64,000 nucleotides of DNA, taken from contig CAUGGC010000002.1 in NCBI GenBank assembly GCA_959599095.1, forward strand, positions 65,737 through 129,736. The letters are read 5' to 3'. This document shows, in pieces, positions 51,213 through 58,961 of the stretch. A program made the translations under genes and the position numbers. The notes beneath the pieces are model-generated. The model was not told the origin of the DNA, made no database searches, and saw nothing but the letters and a program-made list of their open reading frames with translations. The stretch's first letter is position 1; every line of letters starts with the position of its first letter. The stretch is from an uncultured Collinsella sp. GTDB lineage: Bacteria > Actinomycetota > Coriobacteriia > Coriobacteriales > Coriobacteriaceae.

Positions 51213-51665
51213 ATGATGAAAGCAACGAATATGGTCCAGGGAAACCTCGCCCTTAAGCTCGAGATGCCTGCGGAACCCACTTTTACTGTTGTTCAGGGTG
51301 GCCGCTCCGGCTTTCAGCCTTTGACCGTAAAGTCTGCTCGCAATCAGCAGGCTGCAGTCGCGCCGGCCCGCGTTGCCCTGAAGGTTTCGACGATTGTCGC
51401 TGTTGCCGTTTCGCTTACGCTCTTCTTTGTCCTTGCTACGTCGGTCTTTAGCGCTCGCCACACCGCGTATGCCGAGTCCGTTTCCAACGTTACCTACGAG
51501 ACCATTCGCGTTCAGCCTGGCGATTCTCTTTGGTCTCTTGCCGAGGAATATCCTATCGAAGGCCTTTCCACGCAAGAGACTTCCGACATGATCCGTAACG
51601 TCAATCATCTGGAGCATGGTTCGCTCGCCGCCGGTGCGCATCTTAAGGTTCCTGCTCGTTCGTAA
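51213..51665 (+). CDS. LysM membrane protein, likely SOS cell-division inhibitor (YneA/ChiZ type)
   Basis: The 150-residue product has a short cytoplasmic N-terminus, one membrane helix (about 56-80) and a LysM domain (about 95-147: ETIRVQPGDSLWSLAEEY, HLKVP) facing the wall. A small TM-LysM protein divergent from lexA is the known arrangement of YneA in Bacillus and Rv2719c (ChiZ) in mycobacteria, which delay division during SOS. The promoter at 51098 carries a LexA box. Two ATGs (51213, 51216) are possible starts; the second has better spacing to GAGAGGAG. nrdR follows, as in mycobacteria. Confidence 0.85.
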   Translation: MMKATNMVQGNLALKLEMPAEPTFTVVQGGRSGFQPLTVKSARNQQAAVAPARVALKVSTIVAVAVSLTLFFVLATSVFSARHTAYAESVSNVTYETIRVQPGDSLWSLAEEYPIEGLSTQETSDMIRNVNHLEHGSLAAGAHLKVPARS

Positions 51666-51716
51666 TCATTATCGCGCTGCGCATGGTACCCTTGTTATCG
51701 TTTAAGAGGAGGTACC

Positions 51717-52160
51717 ATGCGCTGTCCCAAATGCGGCAAGGCACATACCCGCGTCGTTGATTCCCGTATGCAGGAGTCAAATAACACCATTAAGCGCCGT
51801 CGCGAATGTTGCTCGTGTAACTACCGCTTTACAACGTTCGAGCGATGTGAAGATCCAATCGAGGTTATTAAGTCAGACGGAACCAAGCAGCGGTTCGATC
51901 GCAATAAGCTGCTCGTCGGCTTGATGCGCGCCACCATCAAGCGCGATATCGACACTAAGAAGCTCAATGAGATTATCGATGACATCGAGGTCGAGCTGCG
52001 CTCTCGCACGCTGACGGCCGTTACGTCCCATGAGTTGGGTGACATGGTACTCAAGCGCTTGGCCAAGATCGACAAGGTGGCGTACATCCGCTTTGCCTCG
52101 GTCTACCGCGATTTCAAAGACGTCGATGAGTTTCTGCAAGAGCTCGACAAGCTAAGGTGA
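51717..52160 (+). CDS. nrdR: Transcriptional repressor NrdR
   Basis: Zinc and ATP-cone repressor of ribonucleotide reductase genes. The 147-residue product has the zinc ribbon MRCPKCGKAHTRVVDSR with a second pair ECCSCNYRF, and an ATP-cone (IKSDGTKQRFDRNKLLVGLM). AAGAGGAGG precedes the ATG. The lexA, LysM, nrdR, dut grouping links DNA damage and dNTP supply. Confidence 0.96.
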   Translation: MRCPKCGKAHTRVVDSRMQESNNTIKRRRECCSCNYRFTTFERCEDPIEVIKSDGTKQRFDRNKLLVGLMRATIKRDIDTKKLNEIIDDIEVELRSRTLTAVTSHELGDMVLKRLAKIDKVAYIRFASVYRDFKDVDEFLQELDKLR

Positions 52161-52164
52161 TTCC

Positions 52165-52608
52165 ATGTCCAACATTACCGTCAACATAAAGCGTCTCGAC
52201 CCCACCGTCGAGCTTCCCAAATACGCCCATCCCACCGATGCCGGCTTGGATTTGCGCTCCAACGAGGACTGCGTCTTGAAGCCCTTCGAACGTCGTCTGG
52301 TCTCTACTGGGCTGGCCATCGCCCTGCCCGATGGCTACGCCGGCTTCGTGCAGCCCCGCAGCGGCTTGGCCATCAAGCAGGGCCTGTCTATAGTCAACAC
52401 GCCGGGCCTCATTGACGCCCACTACCGAGGAGAACTCAAGGTTATCCTCATCAACCTGGACCCCTCCAACAACATCCAAATCAACAAAGGCGACCGCATA
52501 GCCCAACTTGTCATCCAAGAAGTCCCCACGGTCAACCTCGTAGAAGTAGAAGAACTAGACAAAACCGACCGAGGCAACGGAGGCTTCGGCTCCAGCGGCG
52601 TCGCTTAG
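52165..52608 (+). CDS. dut: dUTP diphosphatase
   Basis: Hydrolyses dUTP to dUMP, keeping uracil out of DNA. The 147-residue product has the trimeric dUTPase motifs HPTDAGLDLRS, QPRSGLAIKQGL, NTPGLIDAHYRGE, KGDRIAQLVI and the C-terminal NGGFGSSG. It begins 4 bases after nrdR. Its 3' third looks richer in C-ended and AAC/ATC codons than its neighbours, a slight oddity. Confidence 0.95.
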   Translation: MSNITVNIKRLDPTVELPKYAHPTDAGLDLRSNEDCVLKPFERRLVSTGLAIALPDGYAGFVQPRSGLAIKQGLSIVNTPGLIDAHYRGELKVILINLDPSNNIQINKGDRIAQLVIQEVPTVNLVEVEELDKTDRGNGGFGSSGVA

Positions 52609-52624
52609 GGGCGCTCGTATCCCT

Positions 52625-52727
52625 CCCGCCCGTCTCTCACACATATCATTCCATGCTCAAACATTCTCGCTTCGCTTCGCTCGCTGCGAAACTGCGCGTG
52701 GAACGATATGTGTGAGAGACGGGCGGG
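52625..52727 (+). repeat. Long palindromic element family B, copy 1 (29-bp arms)
   Basis: Arms at 52625-52653 and 52699-52727 are complementary except for one A-C position, five bases from the inner end. The 45-base interior (52654-52698, TGCTCAAACATTCTCGCTTC and onward to GCGAAACTGCGCG) is the reverse complement of the interior of copy 2 apart from nine extra bases. It lies 16 bp after dut. Confidence 0.8.
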
Positions 52728-52760
52728 CGGCTACTCGCTTGAAACAATATTTACTTTTCT

Positions 52761-52809
52761 AGTAAGCCGACGCTACAAAGGGACCGTCCCTTTGTAGCGT
52801 CGGCTTACT
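52761..52809. terminator. 49-bp perfect palindrome between convergent genes, probable bidirectional terminator
   Basis: AGTAAGCCGACGCTACAAAG plus GGAC (52761-52784) is exactly complementary to 52786-52809 around a single C. A+T-rich tracts flank both sides (ACTTTTCT and GTATTTATATTTT). It lies midway between dut and the convergent glycosyltransferase gene and between the two family B copies. Confidence 0.65.
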
Positions 52810-52885
52810 GTATTTATATTTTCTGGTTCCCCTTTGCAGATTTTACTGGTGGGGAATCTGGTATAGCTGCTAGTACGTTAACGCA

Positions 52886-52987
52886 GCTAGCCTGCGGGAG
52901 GCCCTATATATCGTCCCGCGCGCAGTTTCGCAGCGAAGCGAGAATGTTTGAGCACGGGATGATATATAGGGCCTCCCGCAGGCTAGC
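52886..52987 (-). repeat. Long palindromic element family B, copy 2 (33-bp arms)
   Basis: Arms at 52886-52918 and 52955-52987 are complementary over 33 bp apart from one G-U position, again five bases from the inner end. The arm sequence differs from copy 1 except for the shared ATATC next to that position. The interior (CGCGCAGTTTCGCAGCGAAG and onward) is the reverse complement of that in copy 1. It ends 14 bp before the stop of the minus-strand glycosyltransferase gene. Confidence 0.8.
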
Positions 52988-53000
52988 GGACATTAAGACC

Positions 53001-54302
53001 CTAGCGAATATGCGCGGGTTTATCGCCCCAGTAGAAGCGGCAGAAGGCTCGTTTGCGCTTTTGGGGCTTGCCTACGAGCTCCATGGTTGCGATGGCGATG
53101 TCTTTGGCAGCGTGAGGGCGGCGTAGTACTTCGCCGTTGATGAGTAGGGCTTTGAGTGATTCGGGATGGTCGTGCAAGTGACGTAGGGTTACGATGAGTT
53201 CTCGTGCGGTGGTGACATGCATGCTGGCGCCCATGCCGGTGAGCATCGTGGTGTTGGCCTTTTCCTGACCGTATGATTTGCCCAGTAGGATCATCGGCAG
53301 ATGCGCGCACAGGCACTCAGTGACGGTGAGCCCGCCCGATTTGAGGATTGCCAGGTCGCAGCCGTGCATGAGGGCTGCCATGTCGTCCACGTAGTCCAGA
53401 ACCGTGACGTTCTCGAGCTTCATGGCATCGAAGAGCGTCTTCAGCCGGGTGGCATACTCCACGTCTTTGCCGGGCAAAAAGACAAAGTGCATGTCTTCGA
53501 AGCCGCGCAGGAAGGGGAGTGTGTGGTCCATCGCCGCGCGAAAGCGGACGTAAGGCTGAGGCAAACTGGCACCGGCCATTACCAACACGACGGTCTTGTC
53601 GGTGGGGAGGTTGAACTTTGCGAGCTCTTCCTCGCGATCGTAATCCGTGTCGAATCCGGCGCGAATAGGAATGCCGGTAATGCGAATCTTTGATTCGGGT
53701 ACCTTGCGCGGACGCAGCGTTTCGGCCATAAATTCGTTGGCAACACAGAACAGATCGGTGTCCTTGTGGGGCCACCAGCCCTCGACTTCGTAGTCGGTCG
53801 GTACGCAGATGACCGGATAATCGATACCCGTAATTACGCGGGCACCCACGGCAACATTGGCTGCTGTGATGTGCGTTGCGACCACGGCTATGGGCCTGCG
53901 GCTACGAATATATTCGTTGAAGGCGGGGAACATAATTCGCGACCATGCCGTGCCGCCACCCCAGAGAAGATGTCCCGTAAGCGTATATCTCCAGGTCAGA
54001 TCGTAAATGGGGCGCGTGGCTCCTGTAAAAGAAGCCGCGGTCTTATTGCCGTCGAATTTAATACGTCCAAAATCAAGGATATCGAGCACTTCAATCTCAA
54101 CGTCCTCGGGGATGCCATTGGTGCCGCGGATGAGGTCGAATGCCTGCGCAATCGCATTTGCGGCGGCCTTGTGACCCGAGCCGACCGAGGCGTGCACGAT
54201 GGTCACGAGAGGTTTTTGCTGAGCCAAGAGCGTGGTTTGCTCCGATTGGGGAGTGGCCGGCATGGGCAGGGGAGCGTCGTCGCTCGTCTGCGTCTGATCC
54301 AT
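53001..54302 (-). CDS. MGDG-synthase-like glycosyltransferase (diacylglycerol glycosyltransferase family)
   Basis: The 433-residue product begins after a 30-residue polar lead with VTIVHASVGSGHKAAANAIAQ, the N-terminal signature of GT28 monogalactosyldiacylglycerol synthase/UgtP enzymes. The C-terminal donor-binding half has DLAILKSGGLTVTECLCAHLPM with the conserved GG and E. It likely glycosylates diacylglycerol at the membrane to make glycolipid, perhaps an anchor for lipoglycan. ATG at 54302 follows AAGGGGAG on the minus strand. It is a single gene, divergent from trxB by 118 bp. Confidence 0.85.
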   Translation of the reverse strand: MDQTQTSDDAPLPMPATPQSEQTTLLAQQKPLVTIVHASVGSGHKAAANAIAQAFDLIRGTNGIPEDVEIEVLDILDFGRIKFDGNKTAASFTGATRPIYDLTWRYTLTGHLLWGGGTAWSRIMFPAFNEYIRSRRPIAVVATHITAANVAVGARVITGIDYPVICVPTDYEVEGWWPHKDTDLFCVANEFMAETLRPRKVPESKIRITGIPIRAGFDTDYDREEELAKFNLPTDKTVVLVMAGASLPQPYVRFRAAMDHTLPFLRGFEDMHFVFLPGKDVEYATRLKTLFDAMKLENVTVLDYVDDMAALMHGCDLAILKSGGLTVTECLCAHLPMILLGKSYGQEKANTTMLTGMGASMHVTTARELIVTLRHLHDHPESLKALLINGEVLRRPHAAKDIAIATMELVGKPQKRKRAFCRFYWGDKPAHIR

Positions 54303-54420
54303 CGATAACTCCCCTTCGACGTTGTAACACGGATTTATCATTGTAGTGCATGAGTGTCACGTTCACGTAAATTTGGGTATGAGCGCAAAGAACGACAACG
54401 TTTCGACGAGAGGACTCTTT

Positions 54421-55359
54421 ATGACTACCGACCAGAGGATCGATGTTGCGATTATCGGTGGCGGTCCCGCGGGTTATGCTGCCGCCATTTATGCGGCGCG
54501 CGCCAACCTGACGACGACTGTCCTTGAGCAGGGCATGTCGGGCGGACAGATTGCCACGAGCAATGAGATTGAGAATTATCCTGGCATTCCGCTACTGAGC
54601 GGTGCCGAACTTGGTGAGCGGTTCCAACAGCATGCTGAAGGCCTGGGGGCTCAGGTTGAATGGAGTATGGTGACGGGCGTCGATTACGATGCCGATGCGG
54701 CTCAATTTACCATCCATCATGACATGGGCGACACAGCGGCCAAGAGCGTCATTGCGTGCATGGGCGCCACGCCGCGTCCTGCGGGTTTTGTTGGCGAGGA
54801 CACGTATCGCGGTCGTGGCGTTTCGTACTGCGCGACGTGTGACGGCATGTTCTTCCGTGGCAAACAGGTCTTTGTTATTGGAGGTGGCAATTCGGCATGC
54901 GAGGAGGCGCTGTTCCTGTCCGACATTGCCAGCAGCGTGACCATCGTGCTGCGTCGCGATCAGTTCCGTGCACCCGAGGGCGTTGTGAATAAGGTGCTTG
55001 CTAAGGACAATATTTCAGTTAGGTACCAAACTAGTATTGTTGAGCTTTCTGGCGAAACGATGCCCACGACAATCACGTTCAAGGACAATGCGAGTGGCAA
55101 AACGCATACTGAGACCTTTGAACCTGGCTCGTTTGGCATTTTTGTCTTTACGGGGACGCAGCCACATACCGAGCTTGTTGAGCATCTGGTCGATCTGGGG
55201 CCCGATGGCGGCATCCTTACCGATGATTCTATGGCCACCCGCACGCCTGGCCTATTTGCCGCCGGCGATATCCGCTCCAAGCGTTTACGCCAGGTTGTGA
55301 CCGCCGTTTCTGACGGAGCCATAGCGGCAACCAGTGCATACGCTTTCCTACGCGGATAA
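54421..55359 (+). CDS. trxB: Thioredoxin-disulfide reductase family protein
   Basis: FAD/NADPH disulfide reductase that keeps thioredoxin reduced. The 312-residue product has the FAD site IIGGGPAGYAAAIYAAR (residues 11-27), the redox motif CATC (137-140) followed by DGMFFRGK, the NADPH site VIGGGNSACEEA, and GLFAAGDIR near the C-terminus. ATG at 54421 follows GAGAGGA. It is a single gene ended by the terminator at 55401. Confidence 0.92.
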   Translation: MTTDQRIDVAIIGGGPAGYAAAIYAARANLTTTVLEQGMSGGQIATSNEIENYPGIPLLSGAELGERFQQHAEGLGAQVEWSMVTGVDYDADAAQFTIHHDMGDTAAKSVIACMGATPRPAGFVGEDTYRGRGVSYCATCDGMFFRGKQVFVIGGGNSACEEALFLSDIASSVTIVLRRDQFRAPEGVVNKVLAKDNISVRYQTSIVELSGETMPTTITFKDNASGKTHTETFEPGSFGIFVFTGTQPHTELVEHLVDLGPDGGILTDDSMATRTPGLFAAGDIRSKRLRQVVTAVSDGAIAATSAYAFLRG

Positions 55360-55400
55360 GTACGATAATATATCTTATGTAAGGTTGTTATCTTTAAACA

Positions 55401-55443
55401 AAGTGGCTGGACGGTGCAACAATGTGCTGTCCAGCCACTTTTA
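55401..55443 (+). terminator. Intrinsic terminator after trxB
   Basis: AAGTGGCTGGAC (55401-55412) and GTCCAGCCACTT (55429-55440) form a perfect 12-bp stem, followed by TTA. Confidence 0.85.
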
Positions 55444-55463
55444 CTTAGCGGCTATGTGGTATG

Positions 55464-55488
55464 CAAAACTAGATAACCTAGAATACAA
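55464..55488 (+). promoter_or_regulatory. Promoter/operator of the DUF1836 gene
   Basis: CAAAACTAGAT (55464-55474) is followed by AACCTAGAA and a -10-like TACAAT (about 55484). The 11-bp word also occurs in the palindrome before degV (57137-57147). The site would lie between -35 and -10, as expected for a MerR-type regulator acting on its own promoter. Confidence 0.5.
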
Positions 55489-55513
55489 TATAGTTAACGA
55501 ACGGAGGACCCTT

Positions 55514-56125
55514 ATGAACCACGTTAAACATGTTATCCCGATGTCCGATACATCGGTCAGCATTAAGCCCGAGGATATTCAACCGACGGTGCTGCCGGAT
55601 GCATTTATTCAGTCCGATATGGTGGGTAAACTCAACGCGTTGAGCCTGCCACGCTATGACCAGCTGCCCAATGTAACGCTCTATCGCGATCAGGTTATTG
55701 AATATGTTGCGCTGTGGATGGAGCCGCTTTCGATTTGCGTAGAGCAGCCCGTTATCACGCCTTCAATGATCAATAACTACGTGAAGGTCGGCCTCGTTCC
55801 CGCTCCGGTTAAAAAACAGTATGGCCGTGAGCAGATTGCGCGTCTTATCGCCATTTGTATCTTTAAGCAGGTGCTGCCCATCGCTGCGGTTCAGGCGCTC
55901 TTTAATATTCAGCGCTTGAGCTATGACGCTCCGACGGCTTTCGATTATGTAGTCGATCAACTTGAGGCATCGATTCGTGCGGCGTTTTCCGTCGAGCAGA
56001 CTTCCGTGCCCGATACCGCACATCAGGTTACACGCGAATCACTGCTCGTACGCAGTGCAGTATCGTCCTTCGTTTCGAAGGCATACCTGATGAGCTATCT
56101 CAAGTTTAATGGGTTTAATAACTAA
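55514..56125 (+). CDS. DUF1836 protein, MerR-like DNA-binding regulator
   Basis: The 203-residue product has the DUF1836 core: SMINNYVKVGLVPAPVKKQY followed by GREQIARLIAICIFKQVLP, a MerR-like winged helix with a dimerisation helix after it. ATG at 55514 follows ACGGAGG; upstream open sequence covers the terminator and is not coding. It faces degV convergently with a terminator between. A shared operator word suggests it controls itself and degV; the effector is unknown. Confidence 0.82.
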   Translation: MNHVKHVIPMSDTSVSIKPEDIQPTVLPDAFIQSDMVGKLNALSLPRYDQLPNVTLYRDQVIEYVALWMEPLSICVEQPVITPSMINNYVKVGLVPAPVKKQYGREQIARLIAICIFKQVLPIAAVQALFNIQRLSYDAPTAFDYVVDQLEASIRAAFSVEQTSVPDTAHQVTRESLLVRSAVSSFVSKAYLMSYLKFNGFNN

Positions 56126-56127
56126 CT

Positions 56128-56182
56128 GAGGTATAAGACGGGCGGAATAAAGAGCCACTGGCCCCTTATCCCGCCCGCGCGT
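56128..56182. terminator. Bidirectional terminator between DUF1836 gene and degV
   Basis: GGGCGG-AATAA (about 56142) pairs with TTAT-CCCGCCC (about 56167-56178) around a G+C-poor loop in the 72-bp gap of two convergent genes. Confidence 0.55.
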
Positions 56183-56197
56183 TTGACTAGTTGGACA

Positions 56198-57064
56198 TTA
56201 TCGACCCGAAGCCACGCCCATGCCGTAACCGATGATGAGACCGTGCATCTCGGCGTAATAGGAATCTAGCCCGTTGCAGGGCATGATAATCGTCTTGGAG
56301 CCGGGCCAATGCTCCACAATGCGGCTGGCTAGTGCCTGGGCGCCCGTCTCATTCTCGACGTGGTCGATAACGACCTCGCCGCCCGTGAAACCCTCGGCCT
56401 CCATGGTGTCAATAATCTTGTTGAGCATCTTCTTTTCGCCACGCGTGTGCCCAACGAGTTCAATTTCGCCCACCTCGCTCGCCGTGCCCAAAATGCGGAT
56501 ATTGAGCTTGTTGGCAATAACACCGGCCGCCTTAGGGATGCGTCCGGCCTTCGCAAGGTTTTCGTAATTGCATAAACTAAAGAGGATCTTGCTGTTCTGC
56601 TCCAAGCTATCGAAGTAGGCGCAGGCATCCTCAAACGAAACATTTGGATTGCTTGCAAGATAGCAGTCGAACAGCAGGAAAATTAGATCCATTTTGCCAC
56701 CTGCGGCTCGCGAGTTAACCAAATGAATCTGACGGTTGGGCTCCTCGGCAAGCACCATGTCACGTGCGGTGGCCGCGGCATTGTAGCTTCCCGAGACTCC
56801 CTCGGAGATGGGCATGCAGATCGTCTTGTCGGCAAGCTTAAAAAGCTCAGCCCACTCCCCTACGCTTGGGCAGGCGCTCGATGATGCGCTGGATTCCGAT
56901 TGAATGGCAACATTAAGCTCGTGAACATCGAGTGAGAGGTCATCGACAAATTCACGCTCCCCTACTCGGATTTTAAGAGGCGCGAATGCAAAGGTGGTAT
57001 GAGGTGCGGTTGGTTGCCAATCGCGAAGATTGCAGCTCGAATCTGAGATAAGTGCCCAGCTCAT
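56198..57064 (-). CDS. DegV family fatty-acid-binding protein
   Basis: DegV/FakB proteins hold a fatty acid for phosphorylation by FakA. The 288-residue product has the family start ALISDSSCNL, the loop ISEGVSGSYNAA, and the C-terminal IIGYGMGV. The Ser in SGSYN is the usual carboxylate ligand. No fakA gene is near. On the minus strand TATAAT lies about 30 bases before the ATG, and a 21-bp palindrome at 57127 lies further up. GAAAGGA precedes the start codon. Confidence 0.88.
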   Translation of the reverse strand: MSWALISDSSCNLRDWQPTAPHTTFAFAPLKIRVGEREFVDDLSLDVHELNVAIQSESSASSSACPSVGEWAELFKLADKTICMPISEGVSGSYNAAATARDMVLAEEPNRQIHLVNSRAAGGKMDLIFLLFDCYLASNPNVSFEDACAYFDSLEQNSKILFSLCNYENLAKAGRIPKAAGVIANKLNIRILGTASEVGEIELVGHTRGEKKMLNKIIDTMEAEGFTGGEVVIDHVENETGAQALASRIVEHWPGSKTIIMPCNGLDSYYAEMHGLIIGYGMGVASGR

Positions 57065-57126
57065 TGAGGGTCCTTTCTAGTTGTTCCTCAACAATTATAG
57101 CTATCTTTTGGACAGACGTTGTGCAT

Positions 57127-57147
57127 ATCTAGTATTCAAAACTAGAT
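57127..57147. promoter_or_regulatory. Palindromic operator upstream of degV
   Basis: ATCTAGT-ATTCAAA-ACTAGAT has perfect 7-bp arms. Its right part CAAAACTAGAT is identical to the word in the DUF1836-gene promoter. It lies 63-83 bases before the degV start codon. Confidence 0.6.
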
Positions 57148-57182
57148 TGTTGCTTATTCGCAAAACGGGCGGTCGAGATAAA

Positions 57183-57220
57183 AGAATGGACCTCGCTCCC
57201 AAAGGATACGAGGTCCACCT
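57183..57220 (-). terminator. Intrinsic terminator of the NlpC/P60 gene
   Basis: On the minus strand TGGACCTCG (57217-57209) pairs with CGAGGTCCA (57195-57187), followed by TTCTTTTA. Confidence 0.8.
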
Positions 57221-57241
57221 TCGTTTGCTGAGTTAAAACAT

Positions 57242-58363
57242 TTAGTAACGTACGAAGATGTAGTTGTTGTTCATGCCAGCGGCAACGGAGCTGATGATAA
57301 CGCCCGTCTTGTAGTCGGAAGCATGGATCATCTGGCCGTTACCAATGTAGATGCCGGTATGGTAGGAGTTAACCACGACATCACCAGGCTGGGGATCGGA
57401 CACGCGGGTCCAGCCCATGAAGGTGCCCGTGGTGCCAAGGCGGCAATAACGGCCGGTGAGGCAGTAGCTTACAAAGCCGGAGCAGTCAAAGCTGTTTGGG
57501 CCAATGCCGCCCCAAGAGTAAGCGTATCCGAGCTTGCTGTAGGCGCGCGAAACAACGGAACCGCCGTCAACGGACTGGCTCGGTGCGGAAGGCGTCGGAG
57601 TCGGAGCGGGCGTCACGGGCTGCGGCGTGGGAGCAGGAGCGGGCGTAGGCGCGGGCGTGTTGCCGCCGCCGTTGTTGGTCGTACCGCCACCATTGTTGGT
57701 GTTTTCAGTCGTACCGGCGGTATCGTTGCTCACCGTGGCCTTTTCGGCGGTGCTGGCATTAATGCCAGCCTGCAGCGCGGCGTTGGCCTCGGCCTCGGCA
57801 GCAAGCTCGGCCTGCAGCTGAGAATCCAGGGAGTTCACGACACTCTGGGCCTCAGCCTGCTGGGCATTGAGCTCGTCGACCTTCTTCTGCGTCGCGGCGA
57901 CGTTCTTCTCCTGCTCGGTCTGCTTATCGGTGAGCTGCTGCTTAAGGTCCTTGACCTCCTGAATGGTCTGGGCCTGCTTGTCGGACACCTTACCGTAGTA
58001 GAAGAGACGGTTGAGCATGTCGCCCAGATCGTCGACGCCTGTCAGAACCTGAAGAAGGCTCAGACCGCCGGTCTTGTACTCACCGGCAACGTAGTTGGAT
58101 AGCTTTGCCTGACCTTCGGCAATCTCTTGCTGCTTTTGTGTGATCTCGCCTGCAGTCTGATCAAGCTCCTGCGTCTGTGCGGAGAGTTCTTCATGAATTT
58201 GCTGGGTTTGGGTGCCAATCTGCTCGAGCTTGGTACGAGCAGCGGCAAGGTCGGATGCGGTATCGGCGTAGGCCGGAGCCACGAGGCCCAGGCCCAAAAC
58301 ACAAGCGAGGGTTGCCGTAGCAGCGCAGCGTGCCATGTTTTTGTGCGTATTTGCTGTGCGCAT
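57242..58363 (-). CDS. Secreted NlpC/P60 peptidoglycan hydrolase with coiled coil
   Basis: The 373-residue product has a signal peptide (residues 1-33, cleavage near AYADT), a long coiled coil (about 35-205, with KLSNYVAGEYKTGGLSLLQV typical of the CwlO/RipA-type regulator region), a Pro/Asn/Gly linker and a C-terminal NlpC/P60 domain with catalytic Cys in FDCSGF, His in YHTGIYIGN and a third polar residue in IHASD. It should cut stem peptides in the wall, with the coiled coil under FtsEX-like control (inference). It is monocistronic. Confidence 0.92.
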   Translation of the reverse strand: MRTANTHKNMARCAATATLACVLGLGLVAPAYADTASDLAAARTKLEQIGTQTQQIHEELSAQTQELDQTAGEITQKQQEIAEGQAKLSNYVAGEYKTGGLSLLQVLTGVDDLGDMLNRLFYYGKVSDKQAQTIQEVKDLKQQLTDKQTEQEKNVAATQKKVDELNAQQAEAQSVVNSLDSQLQAELAAEAEANAALQAGINASTAEKATVSNDTAGTTENTNNGGGTTNNGGGNTPAPTPAPAPTPQPVTPAPTPTPSAPSQSVDGGSVVSRAYSKLGYAYSWGGIGPNSFDCSGFVSYCLTGRYCRLGTTGTFMGWTRVSDPQPGDVVVNSYHTGIYIGNGQMIHASDYKTGVIISSVAAGMNNNYIFVRY

Positions 58364-58395
58364 GAAGCTTCCTTTCCGGTATCTAAGGGTAGCGG

Positions 58396-58926
58396 CTAGT
58401 CCACCGTTACCAGACTAAAGAGCTCAACGTCCTCGTTAGAAGGCGTGAGCTTCTTGCGCGGGTTGAGAAACGCAAGCTCAAGGATACAACCGTAACCTAC
58501 AAGCTTTGCGCCCATATCTCGCACCAGTTTACCTGTTGCCTCGACGGTTCCGCCCGTCGCGACCAAGTCGTCCAGAATCAACACGGTATCTTTAGAGCTG
58601 ATGGCATCGGCGTGGATCTCGATAGAATCCGTTCCATACTCGAGCTCGTAGCTCTCGCTGACCGTCTTGCGCGGCAGTTTGCCCGGCTTACGTGCGGGAA
58701 CAAAGCCGGCACCCAGGGCGACGGCCACGGGCACACCGACCATAAAGCCGCGGGCCTCAGGTCCTACGACCTTGGTAATGCCCATGTCGGCAAAATGCTC
58801 GGTCAGCGCATCCACCATGGCCTTCAGGGCCTCGGGATTGCCAAAGAGCGGTGTGATGTCCTTAAAGACGACTCCGGACTCGGGATAGTCGGGGATATCG
58901 ACGATATGAGATTCGAAGTCGTACAT
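58396..58926 (-). CDS. apt: Adenine phosphoribosyltransferase
   Basis: Salvages adenine to AMP with PRPP. The 176-residue product has FKDITPLFGNPEALK, EARGFMVGVPVAVALG, RKPGKLP and the PRPP motif VLILDDLVATGGT. Length is normal for the family. It lies 35 bp behind the MerR gene on the same strand and is likely in its transcript. Confidence 0.95.
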   Translation of the reverse strand: MYDFESHIVDIPDYPESGVVFKDITPLFGNPEALKAMVDALTEHFADMGITKVVGPEARGFMVGVPVAVALGAGFVPARKPGKLPRKTVSESYELEYGTDSIEIHADAISSKDTVLILDDLVATGGTVEATGKLVRDMGAKLVGYGCILELAFLNPRKKLTPSNEDVELFSLVTVD

Positions 58927-58961
58927 GGGTGACCTTTCATGGATTGCCGGGTTAACGGCGG

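Noticed and set aside
52944..53126. Short plus-strand open frame at the end of the second family B palindrome
   Set aside because: It runs through the palindrome arm and antisense to the glycosyltransferase gene, with no ribosome site or similarity.
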